From Ancylostoma caninum (taxonomy: Eukaryota > Nematoda > Chromadorea > Rhabditida > Ancylostomatidae), in the NCBI GenBank assembly GCA_037903475.1, contig JBAJFG010000562.1, positions 4,012,501 through 4,076,500 on the forward strand: a stretch of DNA of 64,000 nucleotides. Direction: 5' to 3'. Under the pieces are notes generated by a model that was not told where the DNA came from, made no database searches, and saw nothing but the letters and a program-made list of their open reading frames with translations. Every line of letters starts with the position of its first letter. Position 1 is the first letter of the stretch. A program made the translations under genes and the position numbers. Shown here in pieces: positions 47,800 to 61,683 of this stretch.

Positions 47800-50700
47800 T
47801 CTCCTCAAGTACTGCTCATTGCCCACGCTTTCCAATAGGTTTTACCACCCCTATTCCAGAAACTGCAGAGAAGTCTTGCTATAAATTTGAGTAGAAAACA
47901 TCCATTTCAAGGCGAATACTATGACGACTAAACTGTATTCCCCTGTTTGAGATTATTGGAGAGGTGCTAGGAACAGGGAAAATGGGAAACAGTACAGGAG
48001 GGAGGATGGAAATGAAGGCAGCATGCACGAATTTAACTATCGCCACTTTTAAGGCAGACCGTAGACGGCAATAAAAGCAATAAAATAGTACGAATTTCTG
48101 AGCTTCATTTTGTATTCTTCTTTGTTAGGTAGGCTGACGAAGACTCGATTTCACGTTTTATCGGCTACGTTTCGAGCTTAAGCTTGTCTTCAGGTCAACT
48201 GACACTAAACAACAGAAGCCTAGGCTACAGTTGCTCCGACTTGATCCAACGATCCTACAGACGACGAGATTGACTGCAAAATCTATAGAAAATGAAGCTC
48301 AGACAGAGATCAACTTCGAACAATGCGAATTTCGTTGACTTGTGCCTGTAAATGCACAAAATCTTGCAACTGATCACTATGAGGCTCTCGAATATTCCAG
48401 CAATCAGATAATCAAACAACTCCCTTCTTCTTTTTTCTTCCCTCGTGTTCTCCCAAGGTTCTCAGAAGGCCCAAACTTCGAACAGATCCCTCATTTTGTC
48501 CCAGCGAAAACTGAGCTCTTCAGATAACCCTTTAGCTGAGGTTTTCTACGACGGAGATTATTTCAGAAAATCATTGACTCAACCATTCAAAATCTAGTGT
48601 ATTCGGATATTCGAACTGTTCATTCATTCGAGCACAGGTAAACACGCTAAACATACTGCCCTGCAGCTACATGGGACTCGCAGGCTGAAGGAGGACCGGC
48701 TTTGAGACGACATTATCACATACAGACTGAAGAGCCCAATCGGAACTGCTCAATAGGCAGCAATGAGCAGTAGACGAGCCTACGGATCCCGGGATTCCTC
48801 GAATTAGCGAATCTATGGAGGCCGAATATGTACAACGAGGTCTTTACTTTAGATTGCAAGCAAATATTTGATTTCAGTTGAGTGACAAAAAGTGCAGAAT
48901 TCAGACGACGCTTGAAAATATGCGGTAGTGCATTTACTCGAATTATAACATGTTTCAGGAAGTCTAGAACCCTAAACAACATGACAAGTTGAAAGATAGA
49001 CAGAAAATCAATGTGATGCTACATTACATAATAGAGCAGGAGTCTCCTGGTTGGCGAGGGAGGTGGGTAGGCAAAAAAGAACTTATTGGGTAAATGATGG
49101 GATCAACTTGGTCTCACTCAGGAAGAAAGAAAGAGAGAGGAATAGAGGAAAAGAAATGAAAGGAATGAAAATGTTCAGCAAAACTGAGTTGAGAACATAT
49201 CAAAGGCAAATCAAATGATGAAGTTAAGGTAATAGGCGGAAATTACAAATTTTTTTTCCAGAAAAACAGAGTACAGCAAAGCCAAATAATGGAATTCTTA
49301 ACATTGATCGTCTAACAAGTAACAGGAATTAGCGGCTGCGTAGAAAAGAATGAAGAAAAGAACCCGAGCAAACAAATGGTGTCTAATTACATAACAAGCC
49401 GATCAATATGAAAGCAAGGAGGAAAGATATCGACTCAGGAAAAAACAGACCATGTAAATTCTATATAAAAAGGATAGCATCATGAAAATAAAGAGTTTGG
49501 CCAAACTCTCAGAAGGACCTCTGCTGGAAAAAGAATTCACAAAAGAAATGAGAAATAAAGGTATTTCAAAATGCAGGGCAGCACCTGCTTTAAGAGGGAC
49601 TGTGGCCTCAAGGAAAATTTTCTCAAGCCAGCATTCTGCTAGGGCTGGCATTTTCCGAAGTTTACAGAGATGATTCAGTTTTTTAGCGCGGTGCTCTAGT
49701 CCTCGAATAACCGAGCTTCAGATACCGGATGCATCAAAGGTGGTAGTAATGGTAAATGTGTTAACTCGTCCAAATTTACCTTTCACCTGGCATTCATCAA
49801 CATATTTACCCCTAGGTCATGTTGTCCCCACTTATTTGCTACCCATGGGTATTAGATTACCCATCCCCCAACGACGCCTTCATTCCAAGAGCAAGTCGAC
49901 CCTCAAAGTTATTCGAATCGTTCAAAAAAAGTGTTCCTCGTAAATGTTAGAAAACAAAACACGTGCATGGAAAGGGCGTAAAAACGCAAGTAAAAATTAA
50001 ATTAGACACTATTAAACGATTTTTCCATCAGAAAAGACGATAGGTAGCTTCCGGAGTTCACTGTAAAACGACAAGAACGCAAAAATGCTAGGATTGCCTT
50101 AAGTCATGGAAGGAAGGAAATAAAGGAGTGAAGAGCGATGAGCATTTGTCTACGAGAAATAAAATACTAGAAAATATGCACTTATGTGAACATGCATTTC
50201 TTCACAGATTAGAGGTAAAATTTTTCGAAATGAAAATAATTTTCGAAAAAAAAAACGGTAAAAATAGGAGGAAAAGGCGTGGTGTCTGTGAGCATCGTTG
50301 TTGAAAAAGGAATCCGTTTTCAATTCTGTATAATTTCGCTCGGAATTCGGTTTATCTTAGTTTTAAGGTGGATGCAAGGAGAACCTTTAGAAAAAGGAAG
50401 GAAATATGATAGGTAATAAGGAACGGCGTCCCCTAAAGAACAATGGTTAGAAGCTGGCATTAAGTATTAGATTAGTGGCATCCGCAAATAGGTATCTGCA
50501 TTTCAATAGCAATCTTCTCATGCCCTAATCTCCCCCCTCTCTCTCGTCTGTGGTCTTTACGAAGATGAGATCTGTACTATCGGTCTACTTCATATTATTT
50601 TGCTTGATCCTCGTATTTATACATTGTAACCGATAATTATGAATAAACGAAACAAAATGAAATGTCTCATCTTCATAATGACTCCATGTCAATCAGGTAA

Positions 50701-52390
50701 GGCTTTCCTGCTTAGGATCAAATGAATAGGCTTTTGGGACAATCGTGTCGACTGCACGAGGCCCTTCCATCATTTCTCGAGCACTGTACTATAGTGCATT
50801 TCGTGGACGACTCACCTATTCGCCTCGAAGGGGCTGCAGCTGAACAAGAACGTCATTGAAAACAGAACGGAGGTGCTAGCATTCAACAATGAATGGGATA
50901 TTGACAATATTTTATGGACTCAGCAAAAATCGAGGACTGAAAAAGGGAAAAGGAAAAGGAATGTTTTGATAGTGAAGGAGCAAACAATTCCCAAGTACAA
51001 TAATATACTAGGTCGTAGCGCCTGACTAAAAAGTGAAACGAGCCACTTCTGATGGATAAAAGCAGATTTGCTCACATTTCTATAATAGAAGACAAAGGAG
51101 GTTATTGCATACAAGATCATGTACTAATCAACGCACACCACTAGGTCAGCACTAACTCGAAAAAAAAGCCTCAAAAGCAGCACCCATTAGAAATCCCTTC
51201 AGAATTGGTTTGAGTTTCGGGATGCTTCCTTCTGCCTCTCTCTATTCCAAGTACAATAGAATGACCATGATCGGTCTGACCATGCAGCAAATCCCCGCTA
51301 CAGGTTGTAGAAATGAGGAAAAGAGCAGAAAAGAGATTCAATACAATTTGGAACATTGCCATTCGATTTACATTAACATAGATCTTCCAATGAAGAATAG
51401 ACAAGGCAATATGTGGAAGTATATGAGACATTCATCAAAGTCGCAGACCATGACCCGAAAGTGGTTAGGGTAAAGTTGAAATTCTTAGTTCTGAAGTGAT
51501 TTTCCTGGGAATTCCGAATTTCTTTAGGTTTTGAGTAGGCCTATGTCAGGGACAGCGGGAGAGCCTACTAACCCAATTGATTGAGCTCACCTCATGGTTA
51601 AATGCAAATGTAAAATCTGAGAAGTTATATAATATTGCAAGCAAGTCTTGAGATAATATCGCAGCAATGGTAGAATTGCTTCGAAGTGCGATATTCCACA
51701 ACATTGTGCACTGTATCTCTCTGATCTGGCCATGCTCATCTTTTCGATTACATGTACATATATTGGGCGATAAGTTCGTGTGGTTTTTTTCAACTTGGTT
51801 TTTTTGCTAGGATTTGAACTTCTTTAGATGACATGTTATAGATCATTTTGTAGCTCTTGCATTACTCTTCACGAATGCTGTAGCAGTTTTCCTGAAAACC
51901 CATTTCACTTTGTTTTCTATCGCGTGGAAAGTGCCTTCCAATTCGTCAAGACCGAACATCTCCAACACCTCCTACGACCTCAATCCTAGATCAAATTCAG
52001 CTCAAGCGGGTGGGGACATATAAAGGGTCACCTTATGAAAGCGAAGCTGGACTCGATTTGTTTTGAATCTACTACATCCATTTGCTTCAGTTGCTCGGAT
52101 TCTGATTCTCTTTGCTTCATTCGAAACAAAGAAACTGAATGATGCCAGAGCTACACACATGGTGATGTAGGGGAATGGCGACAGATATGCGAATCACACA
52201 TTGCGTGCTGTGCATTCAATTTCATTGCGTGCGAACACTTTTATAACACGTTCCTCGAGTGTAGAATCATCTGAAACCTCAGAGATGAACAAAACGTTTT
52301 CCCCTCAAGGTCTTTTACCATCTGCTCCAGAATGAAATGTTGCCAGCGCTTGCAAAACATCAAGTGTTTTTGGATGCCGTTCGCACTCTA
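47800..52390. other. Long AT-rich stretch without a supported gene
   Basis: Only short frames. The small frames at 48342-48527, 48716-48982, 49403-49673 and 51171-51473 overlap on opposite strands and lack domains or paired splice sites. AATAAA words are frequent but isolated. It may be a long intron or intergenic region. Confidence 0.4.
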
Positions 52391-52499
52391 GTAATTAAAC
52401 GAACTTTTACCCAAAAGCGACCGAAGCGCACGTCGCTGTTTATAGCCGAATTATTACGGAGCAGAAATTGAATTCGCCGGCAAAAAGGCGACGCGTGCG

Positions 52500-52920
52500 C
52501 CATTTCGTTTAATGAGTATAATCGGGCGACAAAACAAAGCCGAGAGCGATGTTATTACAGTGGACAAGTGGACAAGAGAGTGATTGGAAGCGCGATATAG
52601 TGGTGTCTTGGGGACGAGTTTGTTTATTCGAGAGGGCCTGTGTGGCTGAGGCGCGGCGCCGGCGGTCGGTGGGGTGGCGGCGTTCGTCGTCCGCCCTCAG
52701 AAAACACCTCACATCCTCGTCGATCCACGTCGCACTCTCCGGGGACCGTCGTAGGCGAATATCAGGCCATACTGCAACATCACATTCAATTAGCCGGCCC
52801 GCGCCTTTCGTCTCAGCCTTCAGCCAGCCCCCTTCACGCTGTGCCCTGAACTCCGAATGCGCACTCGGCACAAACAATGTAGAGGGGGAGAGGAGGTGGA
52901 CAAGGACATTCTGAAGAAGA
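52500..52920. other. GC-rich island, possible promoter or exon
   Basis: Composition changes sharply to CpG-rich between about 52620 and 52870. A 122-codon frame on the - strand (52509-52877) includes IECDVAVWPDIRLRRSPESA and WIDEDVRCFLRADDERRHPT, which look protein-like, but the + strand is also open and no paired splice sites decide the matter. A promoter with first exon is possible. Confidence 0.3.
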
Positions 52921-53399
52921 ATAGGCTCTTCCAGATAGGTCTCCTGTGAGCAGAGAACCTCTGAACAGACAATGGCGTCAGGAATAAGCTAAAAGGGGGT
53001 TTTGTGACATTGTAATCTCTGAATACTCTATCCCGGCGCTTTCTCATTAAATTCCTAGAAAATTCCAACCCTATTTCGGAAGTCGTTGTTGTGAAGAGAG
53101 AAACCAGAAAGGATAGGAGAGAAAAGGAGATATCCAGCAAAAATCAGCAGAAACATACCTATACTCTGCAAGAATCCCATCGTAAAACAGAATTACCTAC
53201 GATTTAACCTAAATTTGCATAAAAAGCAGCTAAATTTTGGGAAACGTAAGTTCTACATTAGCATTTCTTGGAATTTACCCGGAAGCCATGGTTAAAAGAA
53301 AAGATCACTACATCTTCCCAAACACTCGGCAACAAGAATGCTCCTCCTCAAAGTCCTCACCAGAATCCGTTATTTTCATACTTTTCTTGCGGTCCGAAT

Positions 53400-53480
53400 G
53401 CATTACTGAGATTACCCAGGGCATTTCTCAGGGTAAACGTATTGACACCAGTGTTGAGCATGGGTAACCTTGCGTGATGC
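53400..53480. mobile_element. Small inverted-repeat element, copy 2
   Basis: Begins GCATTACTGAGATTACCC and ends GGGTAACCTTGCGTGATGC, a diverged inverted pair of the same family as at 46273. It holds an internal second cagggtaaacg word. Confidence 0.6.
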
Positions 53481-53784
53481 TAACACGATTACCCTGAAAG
53501 TAAACATCTGTGCTTCGGTACTGCTATTGGTGCTTCTTGTGCTGTTTTCTCCATACGTTTCTTCTGGTGGTGGAAGCAAACGTTAAAATGGTGGGAGGGG
53601 GAGGGAGGGGGGTAAGGGTGGGAGGAGGTGAGAACCAAATTGGTGTCTCAGGCATAGTGAAGTCCCACATTGCTGGGATTTGGAACAATGTGTTACCAAG
53701 GACAAAAATTTGAAGTTTGAGAAATTAGCAGAGTCACCTCCGCAAGGTTACAACGCAAATACCACTTTCGTGACTGCTAGGACA

Positions 53785-53894
53785 GCATCCATCATTGAGA
53801 ATACCCAGGGTAAACGCATGAACACCACACAAATCCTTCCATCTTTGACACGGGCGTCAACACATTAACCCTGTGTAATCTCAATGATGCATCC
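53785..53894. mobile_element. Small inverted-repeat element, copy 3
   Basis: ATCATTGAGAATACCCAGGG on the left pairs with CCCTGTGTAATCTCAATGAT on the right. About 110 bases, same family as the copies at 46273 and 53400. Confidence 0.75.
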
Positions 53895-54518
53895 AGGTCC
53901 TGAACTGAATTCATGCAGAAATTGAATGAAGAAAGAGGTGCAGGTAGTAAAAACAAGAGATAGGCCGCTATCCGTTTGTTTTTGAAACGGCTTTGAAGAA
54001 TTGCAGATTCCGCTTTAATTTCCGCCGGATTCGGTGTGGGAAAACATCAGAAAACGCAGTGGTTGACCCTTGACTAACATGGTAAACCCTACTTTCGGCT
54101 AGAGATGAGTTGTCTGTTAGCGCGTGGTTGCCAACCGCGGATCAGTCTCAACTGCAGAAGTACCTCGGAGGAACGGTATAACGAGAGCCTGGAGCAACAC
54201 AAGAAAACTTTGAGACTACGCTGAGATTTGCAGAAAGTATGAGCGGCCCCAAAAAAATCGCTTTTTGTCGCAAGGAAATTAGTGTCCGCAAGATAGCGGA
54301 TTTTTTCTGGGAAGGAAAAAGAGCTCAAAAAAGTTCCTTCCGGACATTGACAAATGTAGTTTAATGGCAGGAAGACGTGCACTTCCAGAAGAAAAGCGCA
54401 TTTTCTCGTCGAAAATTGGGTGAAGCGTTGAAAAAAAAATTCGACTACGAGATTGTAAAGCCAATTCGGGGTCTTACACTATTACGTAAGTACACAGATA
54501 GCGATGTATTTTTTTCAG

Positions 54519-54637
54519 AAGAATTTCATCGATAACTGGGTTCCATGGAAAGTGCAGCTACAAAAACTCCAAGCAGAGGGCTCTACTCCGGCTCTGGAGG
54601 GTCGAGCACAAAGAGCTGACGACGAGCAGCAGAAGCC
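54519..54637 (+). CDS. Internal exon with strong splice sites, unknown protein
   Basis: The acceptor ATGTATTTTTTTCAG (ending 54518) and donor GCC before GTGAGTGAG (54638) are both near-consensus. The 119-base exon is open in the frame reading KNFIDNWVPWKVQLQKLQAE followed by GSTPALEGRAQRADDEQQKP. A second frame is open too, but is less protein-like. A GTAAGT 33 bases before the acceptor could be the donor of an earlier exon, but that intron would be too short. Possible continuation on the + strand includes an open stretch after TTATCGATAG near 54807. I do not recognise the family. Confidence 0.45.
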
Positions 54638-54899
54638 GTGAGTGAGAGAATGGGTTCCAGAAAAACCATGCACACCGCCTCGGGAGCACTTTTCTCGAGC
54701 TCATGCGAGTAATGGATACCTTCTAGACTTTCAACGGCGACCCTATGCACGAGACTTAAAAAGGTTCGAGGATATCAATTGTTGCTGACACGGCATAATT
54801 ATCGATAGGAGAACGTGCTGGAGACGGCCGGTGTGGAGAGTTGGAGAATTGCCAATTAATGTGGTGAATGAAGTCAGGAAGCGGAAGAAACTCTATTCT

Positions 54900-57800
54900 A
54901 CACGGGCTTCATGGAATTGCTTCGGAGCAAATGTATGAAGTTTGGGTTTAGTTCAGTAAATCTTTCCAAGATATTCAAAACCGAATACTCCACTTGAGAC
55001 AAATCAAAAATATAAATATTTAAAAAAAATGAAACCGCATCGCAGCCCAGAAGAAGCAGGGCGCAATTTTGCAATTACTTAAATTTTCAAATAGGCTCCT
55101 AAGGTAGCCGTTGAATCATTTGGATTGTTCGGGGTTTTTTTCATCCGGAGTAAGCAATCTGGTAAGTAGAGAGAGTTAATATGAAAACTTCCCCTTGCTT
55201 ATTTCTCTAGAATTTCCCACAGATTTTTTCGTAGCTTCCAAGGGCATGTACATGGCAGTGAGCTTCAAACGCGTCGAGGGAGGTACGGAAAATTCGAGAA
55301 GCTGGAGAGGAATAGCGCCAAGATTCACCACCAGCACGCAATAAACGCCATTGTGATGGTGGCACAGTAGGCTTATGAGGACACTTTTTTGGCTGGTAAA
55401 GTTGTCGTGGAGCTCACGAACAAAAACTCCTCGCCAGCTAATAGTCAACGTTCTCGCCTATTACTTTGTTCGGGTTGGAACCTTTACCTGTTCGTTAACC
55501 AACAATTTTATGGACATTAGCCATTAGGGAGTCTATGTACAGCTCGTCAAGTGATTCATTTCATCAATCGGCTATGCCGTTGCTGAAGAAACCTCCATAG
55601 CCAGTTCATCTTTGTTCCACTGCAGCATCAGAATGAAATTACTACTATTATTATATTTTAGTATGGACAAGCTGTAAAATCTTACTTTAAGCATAGGGAG
55701 CAAAACTGCTCTTCTCAGCACTCTCACGGCCTCTTTTTTTCCTATTACGGTCTTCAAGAAAGAAACCTGATCGGGATTTTTTTTCCTTTTTTTGCAATTG
55801 CTAGGTTAATCTTTAGGCTCTGTTAGTAGAAGAGGCATTATATCTAATTCTATGGTATTTCTATCACGATAAAATTCTCTTCTGAAATGGTTTGACCACT
55901 TTGCTTGGACCTCTATCGATACAATATTTGGAATTGTCAGTGTGGCCTATCCGAGCATAGATTTTCCTTCGTTTCTCATGCTGCAGATCACCTCGAGTGC
56001 CTTCTAATGAGCAGATATGTTGTGCATGCACGGACTAGATGGAATTTCCCAAATTCGCACAAAGACAATGCTGGAAGCCCTGAACTTAGGAAGGATTCGG
56101 ATTGTTTGACAATTTTCTTGCAGCAGAGAAAAAGAAAGTGACTTTGCAGTATGTCAATAGACAATGCAGCAGCGATGTCACTTAAGAGGGCAAAACAGTT
56201 TGACGCAATCGAAAAATAAAACTGTTGTACTGGGAAATCACAACTGGGCAAATTAATTTCCGGGATGTATAAGTATGTTTCCGGGATGTATAAATAAGTA
56301 ATAAGATTTCCGGGATGTATAAATAAGTAGGTAATCATATAATAGAATAGAATGCGAAGAACATGCGGAATTTGCGCGATGTGAATAATAAAATAACGAT
56401 AATAACAATAAACAATAAATTCCGCTCATACTTTTTGTCTTCTGGACAGTCACAGGTATCAAGCACACCATTTGTGATGTAATAATAAATAAATGAGGAC
56501 CATTACTATGTTGCTTGCTAATTCAACATCTATTTTATAGCGAACCTGCCACAGAACGATTAGAGCGGAAACGGAGAAAAGATATGAGTTAAGCAACCCA
56601 GACTTCTTGGCACATTTATTCAGAAACCCTGCCCTCCTGTACCTTTTTTCTGTAAATAATAATATCGGACTAATCGCTTAAGCATGGTCTCTCCTTCACG
56701 AGAGCAAGAGCCTCATGGGTGAAAACTTTTACTGATTCCGAATTTTGCAGAATAATCAGAGGAAACTTGCTCTCCACTGGACTTGCTCTCCAGCAAGTCC
56801 AACGAATTCAAATTCGTGTCCACGCGGGAGCAATTCTCTATGCATAGTAATGAGATTGAACAAGTGCTTTGAAGTTCTTATTGCAGAAAATTTGGTGAAT
56901 TTTGATAAACCGTGTCTCTATGAATTTTGATAAACAGGTGGTCACTGCTATGATTCAAGAACGCATGACCATGCGAATCCAAGTCAGAGATTCAACTTCC
57001 ACTTCCTGCGTCTCCTAACACTATGTGCCCTGTGTAGATGGCAACCAATCACGCTAACCATCTCTGGTTTACTTGGAGTACGTTTTATGAATCCCTGCCC
57101 ATCTGGAACATTATTGCTCTCCAACGACTTATTCCATCCATTGATTAGGGTTCAAAGAATGTGAACGGGCAGTTTTTGTCAGTGTGTAAATTTACCAAGT
57201 GATTGGAACAATACGCCTGCGGTACTCAGCTGTCGGTATCAGTGCCTAACAGACAATGAAGTTCAAAGTTCCTGAATTACTGGGAGAACTATAGTACAAA
57301 TAATCTTTTTTATCCCTCCTTGAATACAAAAAGTGTGAAAACGTGTACGTCGTATCGGGGCGGGGAGCGAGAAAGAGAGAAACCATGAAAGAGCATGAAA
57401 GCGAGGCAATAAAAGCGATGGTAAGGGGAAAAGGCAAATCTTCCAATACAAAGGCTCAAAACGGGTTGAATTTCGGAAATAAAGTTACTTCAAGAAGTAT
57501 TCAGAGAGCTAAGCAGTCAAAAATCAGTAATCCAGGAAAACAATAACAAATATAGCACACAATAACAAATAACAAGTAGTATAACATGCAATGGCAAACA
57601 GCAAATAAGTGTTGCACCGAGGTTATGAAAGATAAATGGTGGATTTCCTCCAAAACGTATTGGTTATGTATTTCATGGAGAAAATCCTCTAAATTTGCCA
57701 AGTCCATCGCTATGAACGTCATTCAAACAGATTCCTCCACAGATTTGCCCGAAAAAAAAGAAAGAGAAACTTTATAATGAACAAATTTTCGCAGCTGAAA

Positions 57801-59700
57801 AACTGCTTTACATCGCATAGATCACGCAACAGGACCCAGAATGACTAGTCTGGAATTTATGTTACTACTAAAATATTCCAACACAGTTGAGAATCATTAT
57901 AAAGCCAAACATGCCTATGTTTTAAAACGAGAGAACATGGAAATTATTCGAACACCATTAGCAATTCTAAAGAAATGTAATTCGAAACGGCTATGACTGT
58001 GAAGGAGTAAAGACCCTTGAAAGTCAAGAAAAACCAGAAACGCTCTAACCAACTATTATATATTCATGGCATCCTGGAGCATTCCCAGTGTGGGGAGTGC
58101 AAAATTGCGTAGCGCCAGAATAAATTGACCAAGATAAGCCGGCTAGCAGACGAATAATGGCGTAGCCTTACGAATTGCTTGGCGCCAATTCTCAAAGATT
58201 ACGCCCTCTGTTTTTAAAAGAGTAAGGGACTTAGAGGTTGACGCCCGCGACAGAGCTATTCAGTCCATAGTTGAAGAAAAGGTCTCCATGGGAAGCAGAG
58301 CTTAGGCTCACGTTTGTGAAGTAATTAAAGCAGACAGAGGGCGTCGAGGCGGCGATGAAGTTTGGCGCTTCCCTCTCCGCCCTCCGGCATTCAAAAATCA
58401 ATTGGATGCACGTCCTGAAAGACCTCTTTGTGGGCCAGTGCCAGCACCACAGCACACTAACACAATCACCAGATGGGCACCGTCATCAGTCAGTCGCACA
58501 GCCGTCTAAAGGACAGCCTCAGGATCCGCGTCGGCTATCATATCATCTCGTGCAGAAGTGCATCGCGAAATCATCTGCTGGAGGACATAGCAGGTCTCTC
58601 AATTCATGTCAAACAAAAAAATTGAAAAAATGAGCAAGTCGGAGTGTCTCAAGTGAAAATTACGCTCCTAGTGGCTAAGATTTCCGTGAGGTTACCATTT
58701 TTGGTCAACAGAGTTGGCTCAAAATATGTAATAATGGTCAAGAGACATACCCCTCCCATTAAAATCTCATCATTCAAGAAGCAAGTAAAAGTTGAGAAGG
58801 ATTCTTCCACCAGCAAGAGCAATTAGAAAAACTTATAAAAATTTATTAATTTCGTCAGGACAGGATCTTTTAGTTGAATTACATTAGGTTTTTTTAGCGT
58901 CTTTTTCAAATGCGTTGTTTATTTTTATTCATTATTTTGTTTTAATAATTATAGCAATTCCTAAGTTTGAGGTTTTTAATGTAGTAAATTCTGAGTCTCT
59001 CCTTCTCAAATCGAACATACGTAGTATGTACAATCTATGATTTATTTGTATCATGCTATGTTATTGTGCATCGTGGATTGCATTTTGCTTCTTGAGGCAA
59101 AACATCCTGGTCCGACCACCGGCGAACCGTTCCCCATATCAGAAAGGAAAGAGATGTCTGTATTTTGGACTAGAGTTGAGGAAATAGAAGTTCCAGCGCA
59201 TCAGAGCAAAATCTGCTCTACTCTGGTGATGTTGGACCAGAGGGAATGCTATGGTATTGCTAGAAGGCAGTGAAGGTAAAACGGGAAATAATACAGGACA
59301 AGGAAATGGAGCAGAAACGAATACAACACCCACGGTTCTCGAGCAAAACTTTTTTTTTCGTGACACTTTATTCACCGAAGGTTACGTAAAGGTTGCTATA
59401 AATCAATTATTGATTTAGCGTGAGATCCTCATGTTAAATAGCCAGGTAAAATCTACGTTACCAAGGAAATCTATTAAGTTTTTCTTTTATTTTACTCTTC
59501 TTCATCCTCATTCTTATGCATACATGGTTTCCACAAACAGTGATTCCTGGTAGTCGCATAACTTAGAGAAAGTTCAAATTTACCGGTAAATTTTCACCTG
59601 GGGACGCTAGACGAAGGGAGTTACTATGTATGTGTCAAGCCACTGCGATAATACTATGATGATATAGTGTTGTCTTCCAAGATTCACGAATTTTTCGAAG
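54900..59700. other. Mostly unassigned AT-rich stretch
   Basis: Short frames only. A + strand frame at 58355-58633 starts MKFGASLSALRHSKINWMHV, with - strand frames over it. No domain could be fixed. A three-unit tandem repeat lies at 56257-56335. Confidence 0.35.
56257..56335. repeat. Short tandem repeat, three units
   Basis: The unit TTTCCGGGATGTATAAATAA occurs three times with spacing of 21 and 29 bases. It gives an artefactual - strand frame rich in Y, I, P and E. Confidence 0.85.
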
Positions 59701-59955
59701 ATTTTTTAGTTCTTGTACAGTTGTGTAGTGCGCTTTTCCTCTTTTCAGTGTGTGTTTGGAGTTCCATGAATGTTCCATGCGTGTATTTGGTAAATAAATA
59801 AATAAACAAATAAAAGTACCTACTAGTTGTAAAGTGGGTCTGATGGAGCATGTGGGGAAGGATTTAATTAGAGCAGTAGTGCTTCAAAGTCACTCGTTCA
59901 GAGAGGAACATGAATTCCTCGAAGCAGTCGCGAGTGTTTGTGATGGGTTTTTCAG

Positions 59956-60100
59956 CCGACTTCAGATTTTCAATGCTGACAACTGCTTGAGCATGCGATG
60001 CGCAGGACGTGTGAGATGTATGTATCATCGTCAAAAGTGCATCTATTTACATGACTGCTGTGATACTTCAGAGAACGCAGACGTTCATCATAACACGTGA
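59956..60100 (+). CDS. Putative last exon, cysteine-rich
   Basis: The acceptor GATGGGTTTTTCAG (ending 59955) leads into a frame ending TGA at 60098-60100. An AATAAA at 60184-60189 provides a plausible polyadenylation signal. The encoded tail contains DNCLSMRCAGRVRCMYHRQK followed by CIYLHDCC, with cysteine spacing C-x3-RC-x5-C-x6-C-x5-CC. Repeats with C-x3-RC-x(4-5)-C spacing are frequent in secreted nematode proteins, so a secreted cysteine-rich protein is possible. The frame is also open upstream to 59834. A good acceptor before 59749 suggests an earlier exon, but its phase does not join to this one. Confidence 0.4.
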
Positions 60101-60199
60101 TAATTCTTCCATTAAGCTTTCGCTCCCTAGAAACACAAAAATCCTCTGGTCCTGCAACCAATTATGTACACTAGGTCTTACTAAATAAAGAGGTGCCTA

Positions 60200-61680
60200 T
60201 GAACTACTGTATAGTCAGCGAATTTTTGCATGAGCTACAGCACATATAATGCGAAGTAGGCCCAAACCGCAAACAAGACTTTCCAAACGAGCTAGGAGGG
60301 CAGAAACTCCCACAAGTGGTTACCTACAACTTGAACTCAAATAACTGAAGAAACCCACTTTCCTGTCTGCAATGGAATGTTTGATTTTACAAGGAATCGA
60401 GACTGGTATCCTCATTATTGAAAAATAACCTGTTGATGTGTAGATATGTTTATAGCTGCGACTATTACCAAATCAGAAATTCTGACTTTTTTCTGATTAA
60501 AAAAACCCACCAGAAAAATTATAACATTTGTTCATTAACAGTGAGAAACCGCAGTGTTCGCCAACATTTAATATGATGCAAAATGTAAAATATGTATCTT
60601 CAATGTAAGTGAGAGTCTACTTTCATAGACATAACCTGAGTCTAGGCACACTAGGCATACTTTCTGATATTTTACTTCTACTTTCTGATACTGAGTACAA
60701 CTTCGTGGTTGAAGTGAGTCAGTATACAAAAACGCCGAAGCTCCAGGAGGTTGTTCACCACAACTATTGAACTCAAAGTATAAATGAGAAGGGAGGATTG
60801 AAGATAGACTGCAAGGAATCACCGAGTAAGGATACGCTCATGTTTCTGCTGCGTCTGACTACCTGTCCAGGGTCAGCATAGTTCCAGCACTTAGCTTATC
60901 TTGCTTCATGAAGCTGGATATTTGTCGAATACTATCACACTAACTTCTCCCTCGCTCCTCAAAGGGAACCCTGCTATCTACAGTTGGGTGAGCCCAGGAC
61001 TAGATGAATATTTGTATTTTTGATGCTTTTTTAATCTTAGCCAAGAGACAACCCCACTTGTTCAGTTCAAGCTTATTATCCTGTTGTATCGTCTTGATAG
61101 AGTTGAGCACACACATATGTATGTGTGTTTCATAACCGCAGACCCATATGTGTTCCAGGCGCATTATAAGTGCAGAAACTATATAAATAAATATATTAAG
61201 CATTTAACGACCGTAGATGATTTTATTTAGACCGATGATGTTAAAGGTTATCGACGGTTTTCAAAAAGTGATTGCCTTCTGGACAGTGTCGCACATATGT
61301 ATAAGCTGGGAGCATGCATATACACCATGTCGTAACTTTTTCGACGAACTCATTCATCTCAGGGCTCGAAATCTTACTAAAGGTTGCCTGCTGATGTCCT
61401 ATGTATAGCGTTCAAAACTTTCAAGGCGAGTATGTTCAGGCTCTCAGTTCTCCCTAATGGATCTGTAAGGTTTGATTTAAATTGATTCTGCTTCATGCTT
61501 TCAATCCCATAAAGGGAATGCTATTAAAAGTCTTCCTCCATTTGGTCATTGTATAAACAGGCCTACAGGTATATATTGAGGTGATAACACCAAAGTTCAG
61601 ATCACTTCTGCAGCTTAGCTCACACACTGCATTGCCATGACGTTCATTAGCCATACTTCGTACCAGGAATCTTATTCTTA
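60200..61680. other. No supported gene
   Basis: AT-rich. The + strand reads as several short, possibly once-coding fragments broken by stops, for example around 61217-61408. I cannot assign them. Confidence 0.3.
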
Positions 61681-61683
61681 TTT

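Noticed and set aside
52509..52877. 122-codon frame on the - strand
   Set aside because: GC-rich island, open on both strands; no domain and no paired splice sites.
58355..58633. Frame starting MKFGASLSALR, superficially like an SPX start
   Set aside because: Only the first few residues fit; the following conserved positions of SPX are absent.
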